Positions 54,773 to 64,000 of a DNA stretch of 64,000 nt are shown here, piece by piece; the stretch's first letter is position 1, and every line of letters starts with the position of its first letter. Origin of the DNA: Streptomyces canus 299MFChir4.1 (GTDB lineage Bacteria > Actinomycetota > Actinomycetes > Streptomycetales > Streptomycetaceae); contig NZ_KB911582.1 in the NCBI RefSeq assembly GCF_000383615.1, positions 652,425 to 716,424 of the forward strand, written 5' to 3'. The notes under the pieces were generated by a model. It made no database searches, was not told the origin of the DNA, and was given only the letters and a program-made list of their open reading frames with translations. Position numbers and translations under genes: made by a program.

Positions 54773-55477
54773 TCATCCGCAGGTGAGCCGCCGTGACTCC
54801 GGCAGCGAGGCCTGGATCCAGGCCCGTTCACGGGTGACCTGCTGCTCCCCGACCACCCAGTGGTCGGGCACGGCATCGCCCTGCAGGACCCCGAACAGCA
54901 CCGGGTCGCCCTTGCGCAGGCCGTCGACGAAGGTGTCGTCGACGACGTACGTCAGCTGTTTCGGGCCCTTCACGTCCTGCTTGTAGTAGCGGACCACGTC
55001 CACGGTGATCCGCAACTGCACCTGGTCCGAGAGGCGTTCGACCGAGGTGACCTTGCCCTCGACGACCAGGCGGGTGCAAGCGAGATAGTGCGGGCTGCCG
55101 AAGCGGGCGGCATCGGCGTCCACCTGGGACTTGTCGCTGGCGCTGCTGCCGGCGTCCGCGCTGTCGTTGCCGCCCGTCGCGATCAGCCAGCCGAGCCCGG
55201 TGACCACGGAGGCCACCGCGGCGACGGCGAGGGTGCCGTAGGCGATCCGGGGGGCCCAGCGCCGGGCCCGTGCGGGACGTACCGGAGCGGGTCGTGGCGC
55301 GGGGCGCGGCTCCTGCGCCAACGCGTCTGCGATGAGGCCCAGTTGCTCGCGCAGCAGGGCGATGTCGGCGGTGGCCTCGCGGTGTTCGGCGCGAAGGGCG
55401 TCGTCCGCCTCGTCGGGCAGCGTTTCGCCGGTCAGCGCCGCCAACAGCGCGTCGACGTCCCGGTGTTCGGCGGTCAT
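54773..55477 (-). CDS. Anti-sigma-factor-like membrane protein (pair B)
   Basis: The 234-residue protein has the same plan as pair A: N-terminal sigma-binding helix (DVDALLAALTGETLPDEADD, LREQLGLIADALAQ), one helix (YGTLAVAAVASVVTGLGWLI) and an outside domain with ACTRLVVEGKVTSVE and VDVVRYYKQDVKG. It ends in RRLTCG, as pair A has RGLTCEGGA. ATG 55477 is one base past the sigma stop. Confidence 0.8.
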   Translation of the reverse strand: MTAEHRDVDALLAALTGETLPDEADDALRAEHREATADIALLREQLGLIADALAQEPRPAPRPAPVRPARARRWAPRIAYGTLAVAAVASVVTGLGWLIATGGNDSADAGSSASDKSQVDADAARFGSPHYLACTRLVVEGKVTSVERLSDQVQLRITVDVVRYYKQDVKGPKQLTYVVDDTFVDGLRKGDPVLFGVLQGDAVPDHWVVGEQQVTRERAWIQASLPESRRLTCG

Positions 55478-55478
55478 G

Positions 55479-56018
55479 TCACACCACCTCGTCCTCGTGC
55501 AGACGGGCGCGCAGCGCGCGGACCGCCGTGTGCAGCCTGCTCTTGACCGTGCCCTCCGGGACGCCGAGTTCCTGGGCGATGTCCCGCACCGGTAGATCGG
55601 CGTAGAAACGCAGGACGAGGACCTGGCGCTGCTGGTCGGGCAGCTCGTCCAGTCCCTGGGCGACGGCGAGCGAGAGCACGCTGGTGTCCTCGCCGGAGGG
55701 GTGTTCCAACTGGCGCAGGGAGGCGAGGCGTTCGCCGATGCGCTCCTGCCGGCGCTTGGCGCGGTGCCAGTCCATGGCGAGGTTGGAGGCGACCACGGCC
55801 GCCCACGCGGAGACGTCGCGCGGCGCCTCGTACCCCTTGGCCGCCCGCTCCAGCAACCGCAGGCGGACCTGCTGCACCCCGTCCGGCAGGTCCGCCTGCG
55901 GTACACCGCCGAGCGCGAGCACGGCTCGTACCCGACGTTCCTGGGCCGCGTCGAGCGGGTCGTCGGGCCCGTCATGGACGCCGTCCCGCTGGCCGCGGCG
56001 GGCCTTTCTGCGCAGCAC
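55479..56018 (-). CDS. ECF-type RNA polymerase sigma factor (pair B)
   Basis: The 179-residue protein aligns with the pair A sigma along its length: PLDAAQERRVRAVLALGGVP and WAAVVASNLAMDWHRAKRRQ in region 2, LPDQQRQVLVLRFYADLPVR and GVPEGTVKSRLHTAV in region 4. GTG 56018 sits behind GAGGGGGAG; a longer frame of 67 extra codons is rejected. It is the promoter-proximal gene of the four. Confidence 0.87.
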   Translation of the reverse strand: MLRRKARRGQRDGVHDGPDDPLDAAQERRVRAVLALGGVPQADLPDGVQQVRLRLLERAAKGYEAPRDVSAWAAVVASNLAMDWHRAKRRQERIGERLASLRQLEHPSGEDTSVLSLAVAQGLDELPDQQRQVLVLRFYADLPVRDIAQELGVPEGTVKSRLHTAVRALRARLHEDEVV

Positions 56019-56824
56019 GGCTCCCCCTCTCCTCGCCGCGTTTCCTCTATGACGCCGGTCCGGGCGGAAACGTTCGGCCCGATTCCCGGAATTGTTTTTG
56101 AAGCCTGGCATCCTGGCCGGCTGCCGCATCGGCAGCCGCTCCGTCACGTCCTTGAGCGCCTTGGTGCGGGACTCGGCGAAGTCCCGGATGATCTGTTGCT
56201 GCGGCACCGAACTTCCCACCCGCAGCCATGGAGTTGTGGCCCGTGCCCGGGTGAGCGCTTAGTCCAGCTGGGCCGGACCGCATGTCTGCTTGTCCTGCGG
56301 ATGCGCGACGTTGTGCCGGTGAACGGCCTTCGACCGGGCTACGGCCTCATTCCAGATCCACCGGCACCGCCCCCCGCTCCACGCTCAGCGCCGCCCGGGC
56401 GTGGCCGACACCCGCAACCGGTGGGCGAAGCGGGCATGCCCCGCCCCCCTCATCGCCTGATGCAGCCCTGGCCGCCATGTCCTCACCTCCCACCCGTGCC
56501 GTTGTTCCGGTGATGCACCCCTACTGGGAAACGACCGTATGAGCGAGGTCCGTACACCTGCCCGCACATCCCGCCACTACCACCCCCGCCAGCGATCATG
56601 AGCACACACGTTTGCGCCGGCGGCTGGACGCGGCTGCTGCTGCTGCCCGAGGATGGCGTCCCGCCGAGTGGTGTAGGCGATCAAGTCGGGGGAATCTGCA
56701 GGTCGCGGCCCGAATCGCCCCAGCCGGAGACCTTATTGGGGCTCGCCGGGCCGGGACCAGCGGCGATCGCGCGACGAACCGCAGCGGCATGTACCGGACG
56801 GCCTCGAAGCGGAGGCGACGGACC
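56019..56824. other. Decayed or gene-free sequence
   Basis: About 800 bp with no gene that has both a ribosome site and a recognisable product. Open frames break repeatedly on both strands. The first part should carry the promoter of the sigma/anti-sigma genes. Confidence 0.5.
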
Positions 56825-58441
<1,617 letters not shown>

Positions 58442-58463
58442 CGCCTGTCGGACTCATCGGGCG

Positions 58464-58990
58464 GGCTGCCGGAAACGGCACCTGCCTGCCGGGGCGAGCG
58501 CGTCGCCGGGGTGCCCCCGCGCAATACCGTCGGCGCGCCCCGGCCGGGCCGCGCGGGCCGAGACGGCGCCTTCCGCAAGGACCCGGAGCGCGACGCGGTG
58601 CGGGGTGCGCCCGGCTGCCGGAAACGGGCGTCTGCCGCCGGGGCAAGCACATCGCCGGGGTGCCCCCGCGCAGGACCGTCGGTGCGCCTCGGCCGGGCCG
58701 CGCGGGCCGAGACGGCGCCTTCCGCAAGGACCCGGAGCGCGACGCGGTGCGGCGTGCGCCCGGCTGCCGGAAACGGGCGTCTGACGCCGGGGCAAGCACA
58801 TCGCCTGGGTACTCCCGCGCAGGACCGTCGGCGCGAGTCGAGGCGGCGTCCTCGCACAAGGCCCCAGAGCGCGACGCGGTGCACCGTGTGCCCGGCTGCC
58901 GGGCCGCGCGGGAGCCGTACGCCCCTGCACGCCAGGCGTCCCGGGCGGCCGGTGGGGCCGACGCGGCCGGCCCGACTCCGGACGGGCGCC
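58464..58990. repeat. Tandem repeat of 149-bp units, non-coding
   Basis: GGCTGCCGGAAACGG starts units at 58464, 58613 and 58762, exactly 149 bp apart; a shortened fourth start (GGCTGCCGG) is at 58894, 132 bp on. A second anchor, AGACGGCGCCTTCCGC, recurs at 58561 and 58710. The period is not a multiple of three, so the same sequence is read in shifting frames and cannot encode a repeated protein. It fills the gap between the asd stop and the convergent DUF1203 gene. Confidence 0.88.
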
Positions 58991-59464
58991 CTACGGTCTG
59001 CGCACCTCATAGAGGAAACAGCCGTACTCGACGGCCCGGACGTGGACGAGCGCCACGGACGGGTCGTCGAACGCGTTTCGGAAGGCGTCGTCGCCGAGAG
59101 CCTCGACCAGCTCGCCGCCGAGGATGCGCCCGTCGGCGGAGTAGCGGCGGACGGTCCGGTGCGCGTTGGCGAAGGGGTACCCGTCGCGCCCGTCAGGACC
59201 CGCGCACTCGTCGGCGTGGATGAACACGGGCCCCTGCTCGTCGTACGCCCCGGGCTCGGCACCGGTCCCGGCCGCCCAGCGGCGCAGGGGCGCGTAGGAG
59301 ACGAGCGCGATCCGCTCACCGGGCCGACTGCGGCGCAGACAGCAGCGGAGCGGGGCACCGCCCTCCTCGTCCGGGAAGGGGGCCAGGGGGCGGCCGGCGT
59401 CGTCGGCGGTGCGGAGTTCCTTGAGGGCGGCGGAGTCCACGGGCCGTGCGGTGTAGGTCGTCAT
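58991..59464 (-). CDS. DUF1203 family protein
   Basis: The 157-residue protein has the features I recall for DUF1203: CCLRRSRPGERIALVSYAPL, a central GPVFIHADECAG and a C-terminal ALVHVRAVEYGCFLYEVRR. Function unknown; the fold may bind metal or nucleotides (conserved His, Cys). ATG 59464 is chosen from the protein start MTTYTARPVDS. Divergent from the second pepN, 149 bp apart. Confidence 0.82.
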   Translation of the reverse strand: MTTYTARPVDSAALKELRTADDAGRPLAPFPDEEGGAPLRCCLRRSRPGERIALVSYAPLRRWAAGTGAEPGAYDEQGPVFIHADECAGPDGRDGYPFANAHRTVRRYSADGRILGGELVEALGDDAFRNAFDDPSVALVHVRAVEYGCFLYEVRRP

Positions 59465-59613
59465 GGGACCAGGCTGGCGCGGCCGAACACGGATGACCGG
59501 CGGGAATCGGACGGGGCGTCCCGAATCCGCAGGGTAATCCCCCGATCCGTGGGAGACAGTTCGTGGAAGGATGACCGAACCGCCGAACCTACACATAACG
59601 AGGAGATGACCGC

Positions 59614-62190
59614 GTGCCTGGCACAAACCTGACTCGCGACGAAGCTCAGCAGCGGGCGAAGCTGCTGAGCGTCGAGTCCTACGAGATCGATCTCGACCTC
59701 TCCGGCGCGCAGGAGGGCGGTACCTACCGGTCCGTGACCACGGTGCGCTTCGACGTGGCCGAGAACGGGGCGGAGTCCTTCATCGACCTCGTCGCTCCCA
59801 CCGTTCACGAGGTCACGCTGAACGGGGACCCGCTCGACCCGGCGGAGGTCTTCAAGGACTCCCGGATCGCGCTGCCCGGCCTGCTGGAGGGCCGCAACAT
59901 CCTGCGGGTCGTCGCCGACGCCGCGTACACCAACACCGGTGAGGGCCTGCACCGCTTCGTCGACCCGGTCGACGAGCAGGCGTACCTCTACACGCAGTTC
60001 GAGGTGCCGGACGCCCGCCGCGTGTTCGCCTCCTTCGAGCAGCCGGACCTGAAGGCCACCTTCCAGTTCACCGTGAAGGCGCCGACCGGCTGGACGGTCA
60101 TCTCCAACTCCCCGACTCCGGAGCCGAAGGACGACGTCTGGGTCTTCGAGCCGACCCCGCGGATCTCGTCGTACATCACGGCCCTGATCGTCGGCCCGTA
60201 CCACTCCGTGCACAGCGTGTACGAGAAGGACGGCCAGTCCGTGCCGCTGGGCATCTACTGTCGTCCCTCGCTCGCCGAGCACCTCGACTCGGACGCCATC
60301 TTCGAGGTGACCCGGCAGGGCTTCGAGTGGTTCCAGGAGAAGTTCGACTACGCGTACCCGTTCAAGAAGTACGACCAGCTGTTCGTGCCCGAGTTCAACG
60401 CGGGCGCGATGGAGAACGCGGGTGCCGTCACCATCCGCGACCAGTACGTCTTCCGGTCCAAGGTGACCGACGCCGCGTACGAGATGCGCGCCGAGACCAT
60501 CCTGCACGAGCTGGCCCACATGTGGTTCGGCGACCTCGTGACCATGGAGTGGTGGAACGACCTGTGGCTGAACGAGTCGTTCGCCACCTACACCTCCATC
60601 GCCTGCCAGGCGTACGCCCCGGACAGCCGGTGGCCGCACTCCTGGACCACCTTCGCCAACTCCATGAAGACGTGGGCGTACCGCCAGGACCAGCTGCCGT
60701 CGACGCACCCGATCATGGCGGAGATCCGCGACCTGGACGACGTGCTGGTCAACTTCGACGGCATCACGTACGCCAAGGGTGCCTCCGTTCTCAAGCAGCT
60801 CGTCGCCTACGTCGGCATGGACGAGTTCTTCGGCGGGGTGCAGGCGTACTTCAAGCGCCACGCGTTCGGCAACACCCGGCTGTCCGACCTGCTGGGCGCG
60901 CTGGAGGAGACCTCCGGCCGGGACCTCGGCACCTGGTCGCAGAAGTGGCTGCAGACGGCCGGCATCAACATCCTGCGCCCGGAGATCGAGACGGACGGCA
61001 ACGGTGTCATCACCTCCTTCGCCATCCGCCAGGAGGCCCCGGCGCTCCCCGCCGGCGCGAAGGGCGAGCCGACCCTCCGGCCGCACCGCATCGCCGTCGG
61101 CCTGTACGAACTCGACGACGACAGCGGCAAGCTGGTGCGCGACGAGCGCGTGGAGCTGGACGTCGACGGCGAGCTGACGGCCGTACCGCAGCTGGTCGGC
61201 AAGCGCCGTCCGGCGGTCGTGCTCCTCAACGACGACGACCTGTCGTACGCCAAGGTCCGCCTCGACGAGCAGTCGCTGGCCTTCGTGACCGAGCACCTGG
61301 GCGACTTCGAGTCGTCGCTGCCGCGCGCGCTGTGCTGGGCGTCGGCGTGGGACATGACGCGGGACGCGGAACTCGCGACCCGCGACTACCTCTCCCTCGT
61401 CCTCTCCGGTATCGGCAAGGAGTCCGACATCGGTGTCGTGCAGTCGCTGCACCGGCAGGTGAAGCTGGCGATCGAGCTGTATGCCGCCCCCACCGCCCGC
61501 GAGGCCCTGCTGACCCGCTGGACCGACGCCACGCTGGCCCACCTGCGGTCCGCGGCGGCCGGCAGCGACCACCAGCTGGCGTGGGCGCGGGCGTTCGCGG
61601 CGACGGCCCGTACGCCGGAGCAGCTGGACCTCCTGGAGGGGCTGCTCGACGGCTCCCAGGTCATCGAGGGCCTGGCCGTCGACACCGAGCTGCGCTGGGC
61701 GTTCGTGCAGCGGCTGGCCTCCGTTGGCCGCTACGACGAGTCGGAGATCGCCGCCGAGTACGAGCGGGACAGGACCGCGGCGGGTGAGCGCCACGCGGCG
61801 ACCGCCCGTGCCTCGCGGCCGACCGCGGAGGCGAAGGCGGAGGCCTGGGCGCAGGTCGTCGAGTCCGACAAGCTGCCCAACGCCGTCCAGGAGGCCGTCA
61901 TCGGCGGCTTCGTCCAGACCGACCAGCGCGAGCTGCTGGCGCCGTACACGGACCGGTACTTCGAGGTGATCAAGGACATCTGGGAGTCCCGCTCGCACGA
62001 GATCGCCCAGCAGATCGCGGTCGGCCTCTATCCCTCGCTCCAGGTCTCCCGGGAGACCCTGGACCGGACGGACGCCTGGCTGGCCGCGGCGGAGCCGAAC
62101 GCGGCCCTGCGCCGGCTCGTCTCCGAGTCCCGCGCGGGCGTGGAGCGCGCGCTGAAGGCACAGGCGGCGGACTCGCTGGCGGACCAGTAG
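59614..62190 (+). CDS. pepN: Aminopeptidase N, second copy (M1 zinc peptidase)
   Basis: The 858-residue enzyme has the GAMEN motif at about 265-269 and the zinc site HELAHMWFGD (H298, H302) with E321 in WLNESF. It aligns with the first copy from end to end, including the start (PGTNLTRDEAQQRAKLLSVE against PGENLSRDEARERAALLSVD). GTG 59614 behind GAGGAG. Codons for active-site residues are intact in both copies, so both are probably active, perhaps with different peptide preference or timing. Confidence 0.95.
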   Translation: MPGTNLTRDEAQQRAKLLSVESYEIDLDLSGAQEGGTYRSVTTVRFDVAENGAESFIDLVAPTVHEVTLNGDPLDPAEVFKDSRIALPGLLEGRNILRVVADAAYTNTGEGLHRFVDPVDEQAYLYTQFEVPDARRVFASFEQPDLKATFQFTVKAPTGWTVISNSPTPEPKDDVWVFEPTPRISSYITALIVGPYHSVHSVYEKDGQSVPLGIYCRPSLAEHLDSDAIFEVTRQGFEWFQEKFDYAYPFKKYDQLFVPEFNAGAMENAGAVTIRDQYVFRSKVTDAAYEMRAETILHELAHMWFGDLVTMEWWNDLWLNESFATYTSIACQAYAPDSRWPHSWTTFANSMKTWAYRQDQLPSTHPIMAEIRDLDDVLVNFDGITYAKGASVLKQLVAYVGMDEFFGGVQAYFKRHAFGNTRLSDLLGALEETSGRDLGTWSQKWLQTAGINILRPEIETDGNGVITSFAIRQEAPALPAGAKGEPTLRPHRIAVGLYELDDDSGKLVRDERVELDVDGELTAVPQLVGKRRPAVVLLNDDDLSYAKVRLDEQSLAFVTEHLGDFESSLPRALCWASAWDMTRDAELATRDYLSLVLSGIGKESDIGVVQSLHRQVKLAIELYAAPTAREALLTRWTDATLAHLRSAAAGSDHQLAWARAFAATARTPEQLDLLEGLLDGSQVIEGLAVDTELRWAFVQRLASVGRYDESEIAAEYERDRTAAGERHAATARASRPTAEAKAEAWAQVVESDKLPNAVQEAVIGGFVQTDQRELLAPYTDRYFEVIKDIWESRSHEIAQQIAVGLYPSLQVSRETLDRTDAWLAAAEPNAALRRLVSESRAGVERALKAQAADSLADQ

Positions 62191-62352
62191 GACCCGGCGG
62201 GAGGCGGACGGCTCCGGTCGTCCACCTCCCGCCCCGTGCAGGCAGTGCCGGGGGTGCAGGCGTCCCGACGCACCGCCCGGGCCGTGCTCACCATCGTCCG
62301 CATGCGCAGGCGGACCGAGTCCAGCGCGGACCGAGTCCAGCGCGGGCCCGCT

Positions 62353-63600
62353 TCAACCACCCGCGCACACCAGCCGGGCCGTGTTCAGCATCGTCCGCAC
62401 GTGCAGCCCGGTCTGCGCGGCCACCGGCACCCATCGCAGGTCGTACGTCTTCTCCAGCTCCTGGCTCCACTCGCGCACCAGGTCGTCGAGGATCTCGACG
62501 GTCCGGGGGTCGGTGCGGGCCAGGGCGCGGCTCGCCATCGCCGCCACCCTGAGCGGGATACGGCGGGCGGAGATCCCCCGGCTGGCGAAGTGGCCGTGGA
62601 ACCGACCGGGTTCCTCCGCCGCCCAGCTCGCGACGATCGACGGCGCCACGTCGAGGAGCTCCCGTGCGGCGACCCGCAGCGGCGCCAGATCCTCCGGTAC
62701 GGCCGTGTCGATCCGTGTCCCGAGGACGGCCGCGAGTTCCCGGGTGCGGCCCAGCAGCACCTCCCCCAGCCGGGCGGCCTCGCGGTCCGGGTCGGTGACC
62801 GGCCGGGCGTCGCTCACCGAGGGCACGGCCCAGGCGGGGGTCTCGATCAGGGTGGTCAGGGTGCCATGGCGGCGCGGATGGAGCCAGGTACTCTCGGCGA
62901 CGTACCCGCTCGGGTCGCGTTCGCCCTCGCCGTGGCCGTCGGGCAGCACCAGGACGCCGGGCGCGTCGAGCCGCCAGTCGGGGCCGTCGACGGGGTGCCG
63001 GTCGACCGGGACGCGCAGGTGCGCGGCGGTCTCACGGAAGGCGGCCGCGGCGCCGGGCAGCGCCCGCGTCATCATCACGAAGGCACCGCCGAACTCGATG
63101 CCGTGCAGGGTGAACTGGGCGACGGGCCGCAACTCGTCGAGGAGCCGGACGAGCGCGGCCGACTCGGGGAGCGGTTTCCCGGGAGGCACGGGCAGCGACT
63201 CCGGCTGACGGGCGAACGCGGGCCGGTAGAAGTGCCGGTGACACTCCGTCAGCGAGGGCTCCGGCTCCTCCGGCTGCCAGCCGTGCGCGAGGTGCGCCCC
63301 GTCGGGGTCGAGGCAGAGCAGGAAGTGCCAGGTGCAGCCGAGGGGTTCGAGCAGCCGGGGCCTGCGGGCGAACAGGGCGGCGAGCCGCAACGCCGAGGCG
63401 CCGCCCACGGGTTCGTTGGCGTGCGCGCCCGCGACGGCGAGGATGTGGCGCTCGCCGTGCCCGGCGGACAGCAGCCACAGCGGGCGCCCGGCCCGGCTCT
63501 GTCCGACCTGGCTCAGCCGCAGCAGGCCGGGGGCGGCGCGGACCAGCGTGCGGGCCCTTCGCTCCAGTTCGTCGACTGCCGGATAGAGCGAAGTCCGCAC
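62353..63600 (-). CDS. M14-type zinc carboxypeptidase-like protein
   Basis: The 415-residue protein shows the M14 zinc motif HxxE in AGAHANEPVGG at about 58-68, the third ligand His in TLHGIEFGG at about 167 and a late Glu in TTLIETPAW that may be the general base. The DPDGAHLAHGW segment also matches the M14 fold. It has no signal peptide. GTG 63600 follows GGGAGG. It lies downstream of two tiny peptide genes on the same strand, 27 bp from the nearest, so it may trim or process their products. Confidence 0.8.
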   Translation of the reverse strand: MRTSLYPAVDELERRARTLVRAAPGLLRLSQVGQSRAGRPLWLLSAGHGERHILAVAGAHANEPVGGASALRLAALFARRPRLLEPLGCTWHFLLCLDPDGAHLAHGWQPEEPEPSLTECHRHFYRPAFARQPESLPVPPGKPLPESAALVRLLDELRPVAQFTLHGIEFGGAFVMMTRALPGAAAAFRETAAHLRVPVDRHPVDGPDWRLDAPGVLVLPDGHGEGERDPSGYVAESTWLHPRRHGTLTTLIETPAWAVPSVSDARPVTDPDREAARLGEVLLGRTRELAAVLGTRIDTAVPEDLAPLRVAARELLDVAPSIVASWAAEEPGRFHGHFASRGISARRIPLRVAAMASRALARTDPRTVEILDDLVREWSQELEKTYDLRWVPVAAQTGLHVRTMLNTARLVCAGG

Positions 63601-63627
63601 GCCGGTCCTCCCACGCTGGTGATCAGA

Positions 63628-63701
63628 TCAAGCACCCTGGGAATTACTGTCCCCAGTGGTCTCTTTCTTGTCCAGCGGGCGAATCACGATCTTGACGGCA
63701 T
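63628..63701 (-). pseudogene. Second copy of the tiny peptide gene, with a one-base frameshift
   Basis: Behind AGAGGAG, the ATG at 63701 is read as MPSRS and stops. One frame over, the sequence continues VKIVIRPLDKKETTGDSNSQ then GA, stop at 63628-63630, matching the intact copy. A single missing base after ATGCCG explains this. All codon differences from the intact copy in the shared 15 codons (K-I-V-I to G-D-S) are silent. Either a recent mutation or a sequencing error. Confidence 0.7.
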
Positions 63702-63712
63702 GTGAGCTCCTC

Positions 63713-63790
63713 TCAGCTGCCGCCGTTGCCACCGCTGTCCCCCGTGGTCTCCTTCTTGTCCAAGGGGCGGATCACGATCTTTGTCGGCAT
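63713..63790 (-). CDS. 25-residue peptide, candidate modified-peptide precursor
   Basis: The frame encodes MPTKIVIRPLDKKETTGDSG plus GNGGS. GAGGAG lies six bases before ATG 63790, an excellent ribosome site. The N-terminal two thirds is conserved in the neighbouring copy while the C-terminal few residues differ (GGNGGS against NSQGA), as leader and core of a RiPP precursor pair would. Thr, Asp and Glu near the C-terminus could be modification sites. It is followed by an M14-type peptidase gene. No known family is claimed. Confidence 0.65.
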   Translation of the reverse strand: MPTKIVIRPLDKKETTGDSGGNGGS

Positions 63791-63914
63791 CTCAACTCCT
63801 CGTCTTCGTACAGGATTTGACCTTTCCGAAGCGATCGCTGACCGCTCTTGTCAAGGCTGTGCCGAGGGAGTCAGAGTGTCAAGGAGGTGTACGTGTGACG
63901 GGCAGGGGGCCCTG
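63791..63914. promoter_or_regulatory. Divergent promoter region of the peptide locus
   Basis: Between the peptide gene and the edge gene. TGTCAAGG occurs twice, at 63849-63856 and 63877-63884; on the minus strand each reads as a TTGACA -35 box. The upstream one is followed after 17 bp by CAGCCT. Both could also be a regulator's direct repeat. Confidence 0.35.
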
Positions 63915-64000
63915 ATGACGGAGGCGGCGGCGGTGACGGTCGAGGCGTTCCGGCGGCCCCGGATCAAGCCCGAGCACCGCGCCTACCGCACGGTCGACGG
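63915..64000 (+). CDS. Start of an unidentified gene, cut by the window edge
   Basis: ATG 63915 behind AGGGGG opens a frame reading MTEAAAVTVEAFRRPRIKPE then HRAYRTVDG. Only 28 codons are visible. The RRPRIKPEHRAYRT segment reminds me of the start of E1-like/ThiF proteins with a leader-recognition domain, but this cannot be settled from so little. Divergent from the peptide gene, so it probably belongs to the same locus. Confidence 0.6.
   Translation, partial: MTEAAAVTVEAFRRPRIKPEHRAYRTVD

Noticed and set aside
58464..58990. CRISPR array
   Set aside because: The repeats are contiguous 149-bp units without variable spacers, and no cas gene is in the window.
59461..61998. 845-codon open frame opposite the second pepN
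   Set aside because: Antisense shadow of a certain gene; no ribosome site or motif.

Overview
This is a high-GC actinobacterial chromosome segment and almost certainly Streptomyces. Codon third positions are strongly G/C, GTG starts are common, and the gene set matches the Streptomyces clpX-clpP2-clpP1-tig neighbourhood. The backbone genes clpX, clpP2, clpP1, tig, a Nei-type glycosylase, rpiB, a CPWA nitroreductase-like protein and pepN recur in the same order, as I recall, in Mycobacterium tuberculosis. Here that backbone is opened up by accessory blocks.

Layout. 1-966 holds the end of a Pro/Gln-rich membrane protein. 1035-5559 is the Clp protease and trigger factor block on the minus strand. 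5757-5830 is tRNA-Pro and 6459-6529 is tRNA-Gly. A decayed 2.5 kb integrative element sits between a 43-nt repeat of the tRNA-Gly 3' part (6488-6530 and 9012-9054). It carries a broken tyrosine integrase, a tRNA-like sequence and one small zinc-ribbon protein. 9130-15856 holds a small membrane protein, an acyltransferase, an HD hydrolase, a truncated FtsX permease, a membrane PP2C phosphatase, an Eis-like acetyltransferase, a Nei glycosylase and rpiB. 16062-23658 holds an amino-acid permease, a large transmembrane Ser/Thr kinase with an in-frame 4 x 105-bp repeat, a divergent LPKTG surface protein, an FAD oxidase and bioY.

24080-30333 is an organosulfur-type uptake and oxidation operon. It comprises a ROK regulator, a cysteine-rich leader peptide, a three-part ABC transporter, an FMN monooxygenase and a TauD-like dioxygenase. 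30446-37407 holds a second 469-aa amino-acid permease, a methyltransferase, a histidine phosphatase and a carbohydrate block of two FGGY kinases around a 2-hydroxyacid dehydrogenase. 37477-44897 returns to the backbone (CPWA protein, pepN), followed by an AbiEi/DUF559-like protein, a glycosyltransferase and a serine hydrolase. 45185-45349 is a tnpB-type transposon scar.

45346-49809 holds a Tat-exported phosphoesterase, a Nudix hydrolase and a VOC/flavin-reductase-fold pair divergent from a CGNR regulator. 50052-56018 holds a secreted subtilase and two tandemly duplicated ECF sigma/anti-sigma-like pairs. 56019-57424 is decayed sequence, followed by asd, a non-coding 149-bp tandem repeat, a DUF1203 protein and a second pepN.

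The most novel piece is at the right edge (62353-64000). An M14-type peptidase lies downstream of two near-identical tiny peptide genes whose differences over 15 shared codons are all synonymous. One copy is frameshifted. A divergent gene runs off the edge. The arrangement looks like a small modified-peptide (RiPP) locus, but that assignment is inference.
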